The notes under the pieces: model-generated
What the model saw: only the letters and a program-made list of their open reading frames with translations
Told to the model about the DNA's origin: nothing
Databases searched by the model: none
Translations under genes and position numbers: made by a program
In this document: positions 63,098 to 64,000 of the stretch, piece by piece
How the letters are laid out: each line of letters begins with the position of its first letter
Position numbering within the stretch: position 1 is the first letter of the stretch
Assembly (NCBI RefSeq): GCF_031844705.1
Contig: NZ_CP134609.1
Span: 3,224,001 to 3,288,000 of the forward strand
Direction of reading: 5' to 3'
Origin: Streptomyces sp. ITFR-16
Lineage (GTDB): Bacteria; Actinomycetota; Actinomycetes; Streptomycetales; Streptomycetaceae
Length of the DNA stretch: 64,000 nucleotides

Positions 63098-63655
63098 TCA
63101 GGCGGGGGGCTTCGCGGAGTCGTAGAACCCGGACCAGATCCGGTGTCCCGCCGGGAAGCCCAGGGACGTCAGGGTGTTGGCGAGCATGCCGTACGCGAGG
63201 AAGGTGGTGGCCTCGTCCGCGTCGGCGCCGAGCGAGAAGCTGACCGAGTCGTAGAGCTCCAGCCAGCCGGCGCGCACCGACGTGCCGAACTCGTGGTCCC
63301 CGGCGGCCTCGGCGGCGGCGACCGCCGCGTACACCTGCATCTGCATCAGCAGCTTGTCGGGGTCCTCGGCGATCAGGCGCTGGTAGGCCTGCGCCATGGA
63401 GTGCAGGGCATCTTCGCCCTCCAGCCCGTCGGCCGCCTTCTCGAAGACCTCCCGGGTCTCGACGAGGCAGCGCTCGGCGGCCGCGAGGAACATCGCCTGC
63501 TTGTTGGGGAAGAGGCGGAAGAGGTAGGGCTGGGAGACACCCACACGCTTGGCGATCGCCTCGGTGGAGGTGGCGCTGTACCCGCCGCGGGCGAACTCGG
63601 TGATCGCCGCGCGGATGACGCTCTCGCGTCGCTCATCTGCACTCATCCTTGCCAT
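63098..63655 (-). CDS. TetR family repressor of the MFS gene
   Basis: 185 residues; HTH at about 25-47 (TSTEAIAKRVGVSQPYLFRLF), C-terminal ligand-binding domain with a TetR_C-type pattern. It lies 76 nt upstream of the MFS gene on the same strand, with matching palindromes before both, so it likely represses itself and the exporter until a ligand binds. ATG at 63655, or 63646 in frame. Confidence 0.93.
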   Translation of the reverse strand: MARMSADERRESVIRAAITEFARGGYSATSTEAIAKRVGVSQPYLFRLFPNKQAMFLAAAERCLVETREVFEKAADGLEGEDALHSMAQAYQRLIAEDPDKLLMQMQVYAAVAAAEAAGDHEFGTSVRAGWLELYDSVSFSLGADADEATTFLAYGMLANTLTSLGFPAGHRIWSGFYDSAKPPA

Positions 63656-63663
63656 GCCCTTAA

Positions 63664-63683
63664 GTTAGTACTCAATCACTAAC
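63664..63683. promoter_or_regulatory. TetR autoregulatory operator
   Basis: 20-nt palindrome GTTAGT-N8-ACTAAC, 9 nt upstream of the tetR start, same arms and spacing as 63036-63055. Confidence 0.75.
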
Positions 63684-63724
63684 CTCGTCAAGCGGGGAGG
63701 TGCGAGCCGCCCAGAAGTCGCCCA

Positions 63725-63765
63725 GAGGTAAGGGGCACGGCCCCATGGACCGTGCCCCTTACCTC
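63725..63765 (-). terminator. Terminator of the MaoC-like gene
   Basis: Perfect 16-bp inverted repeat (63725-63740 with 63750-63765), 9-nt loop, 14 nt past the stop at 63779. Confidence 0.85.
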
Positions 63766-63778
63766 GCGTGCGGCGGCC

Positions 63779-64000
63779 TCAGCCGAGCTGCACCACGGCG
63801 CGGGACATGCCCAGCACCTTCTTGCCGTCGCTCATCGCGACCAGGTCCACCCGCACCCGGCGGTCGTCCAGCAGGGCGGCCACCTTGCCGCTGACCTCGA
63901 TGAGGGCGCCCTTGTCGTCGTTGGGCACGACGACGGGCTTGGTGAACCGCACTCCGTACTCGACGACCGCGCCCGGATCCCCGGCCCAGTCCGTGACCAC
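63779..64000 (-). CDS. MaoC-like dehydratase, C-terminal fragment (continues beyond window)
   Basis: Only the last ~73 residues are visible; the frame is open at the window edge. VVEYGVRFTKPVVVPNDDKG and VRVDLVAMSDGKKVLGMSRA resemble the end of MaoC/hot-dog-fold dehydratases, which Streptomyces usually carry near murB. The catalytic Asp/His lie outside the window, so the call rests on the tail alone. Confidence 0.7.
   Translation of the reverse strand: MVTDWAGDPGAVVEYGVRFTKPVVVPNDDKGALIEVSGKVAALLDDRRVRVDLVAMSDGKKVLGMSRAVVQLG

Overview
This window is a high-GC actinobacterial chromosome segment, almost certainly from Streptomyces. The basis is the codon usage with G/C in third positions, the many GTG starts, the TTG-started 1161-residue RpoB, the acidic N-terminal extension of NusG, the RGG-rich tail of S3, and the Streptomyces-like gene order. 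No species is assigned.

Layout. (1) 1-10100 holds the 3' end of coaA, a DUF389 membrane protein, glmM, rpsI-rplM, an ABC-F ATPase, two poorly characterised plus-strand genes and truA. (2) 10109-26473, all minus strand, is the S10-spc-alpha ribosomal superoperon read from rpsJ down to rplQ. It contains secY-adk, map, infA and rpmJ. (3) 26983-31409, plus strand, is a compact RNA-repair pair followed by a GNAT acetyltransferase: an RNA ligase fused to a polynucleotide kinase, then an MJ1316-EEP-nucleotidyltransferase fusion. (4) 31503-35870, minus, is the str operon rpsL-rpsG-fusA-tuf. (5) 36252-43049, plus, is a six-gene accessory cluster set between the str operon and rpoBC: a Crp/Fnr regulator, a class III nucleotidyl cyclase, an atypical P-loop/HEAT-like protein, an SPFH-like coiled-coil protein, a PycTM-type membrane effector and an M48 membrane metalloprotease. 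(6) 43140-56441, minus, carries tRNA-Trp, secE-nusG, rplK-rplA, a lipoprotein, rplJ-rplL and rpoB-rpoC. (7) 56679-64000 holds an aminotransferase, an adenosine deaminase-like gene, two TetR-controlled modules, murB and the end of a MaoC-like gene.

How the parts work together. Most minus-strand genes make and drive the gene-expression machinery (ribosome, RNA polymerase, elongation factors, Sec translocon), in tightly packed operons with many 1-nt stop/start overlaps. Consensus-like promoters precede rplM, rpsJ, rpsL, rplK, rplJ and rpoB, and GC-rich hairpins mark most operon ends.

The most unusual content is the 36-43 kb cluster. It joins a cyclase with intact catalytic residues, a cyclic-nucleotide-binding-type regulator and a Pycsar-type two-TM effector with extra NTPase, SPFH and protease parts. 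Its cyclase C-terminus and NTPase N-terminus share one Gly/His-rich motif, and the NTPase gene has a TTA codon. This looks like an elaborated cyclic-nucleotide conflict or stress system, but the function is inference. Second in interest are the RNA-repair pair and a 28-nt element (26/28 identical) shared by the 5' leaders of the S10 and str operons.
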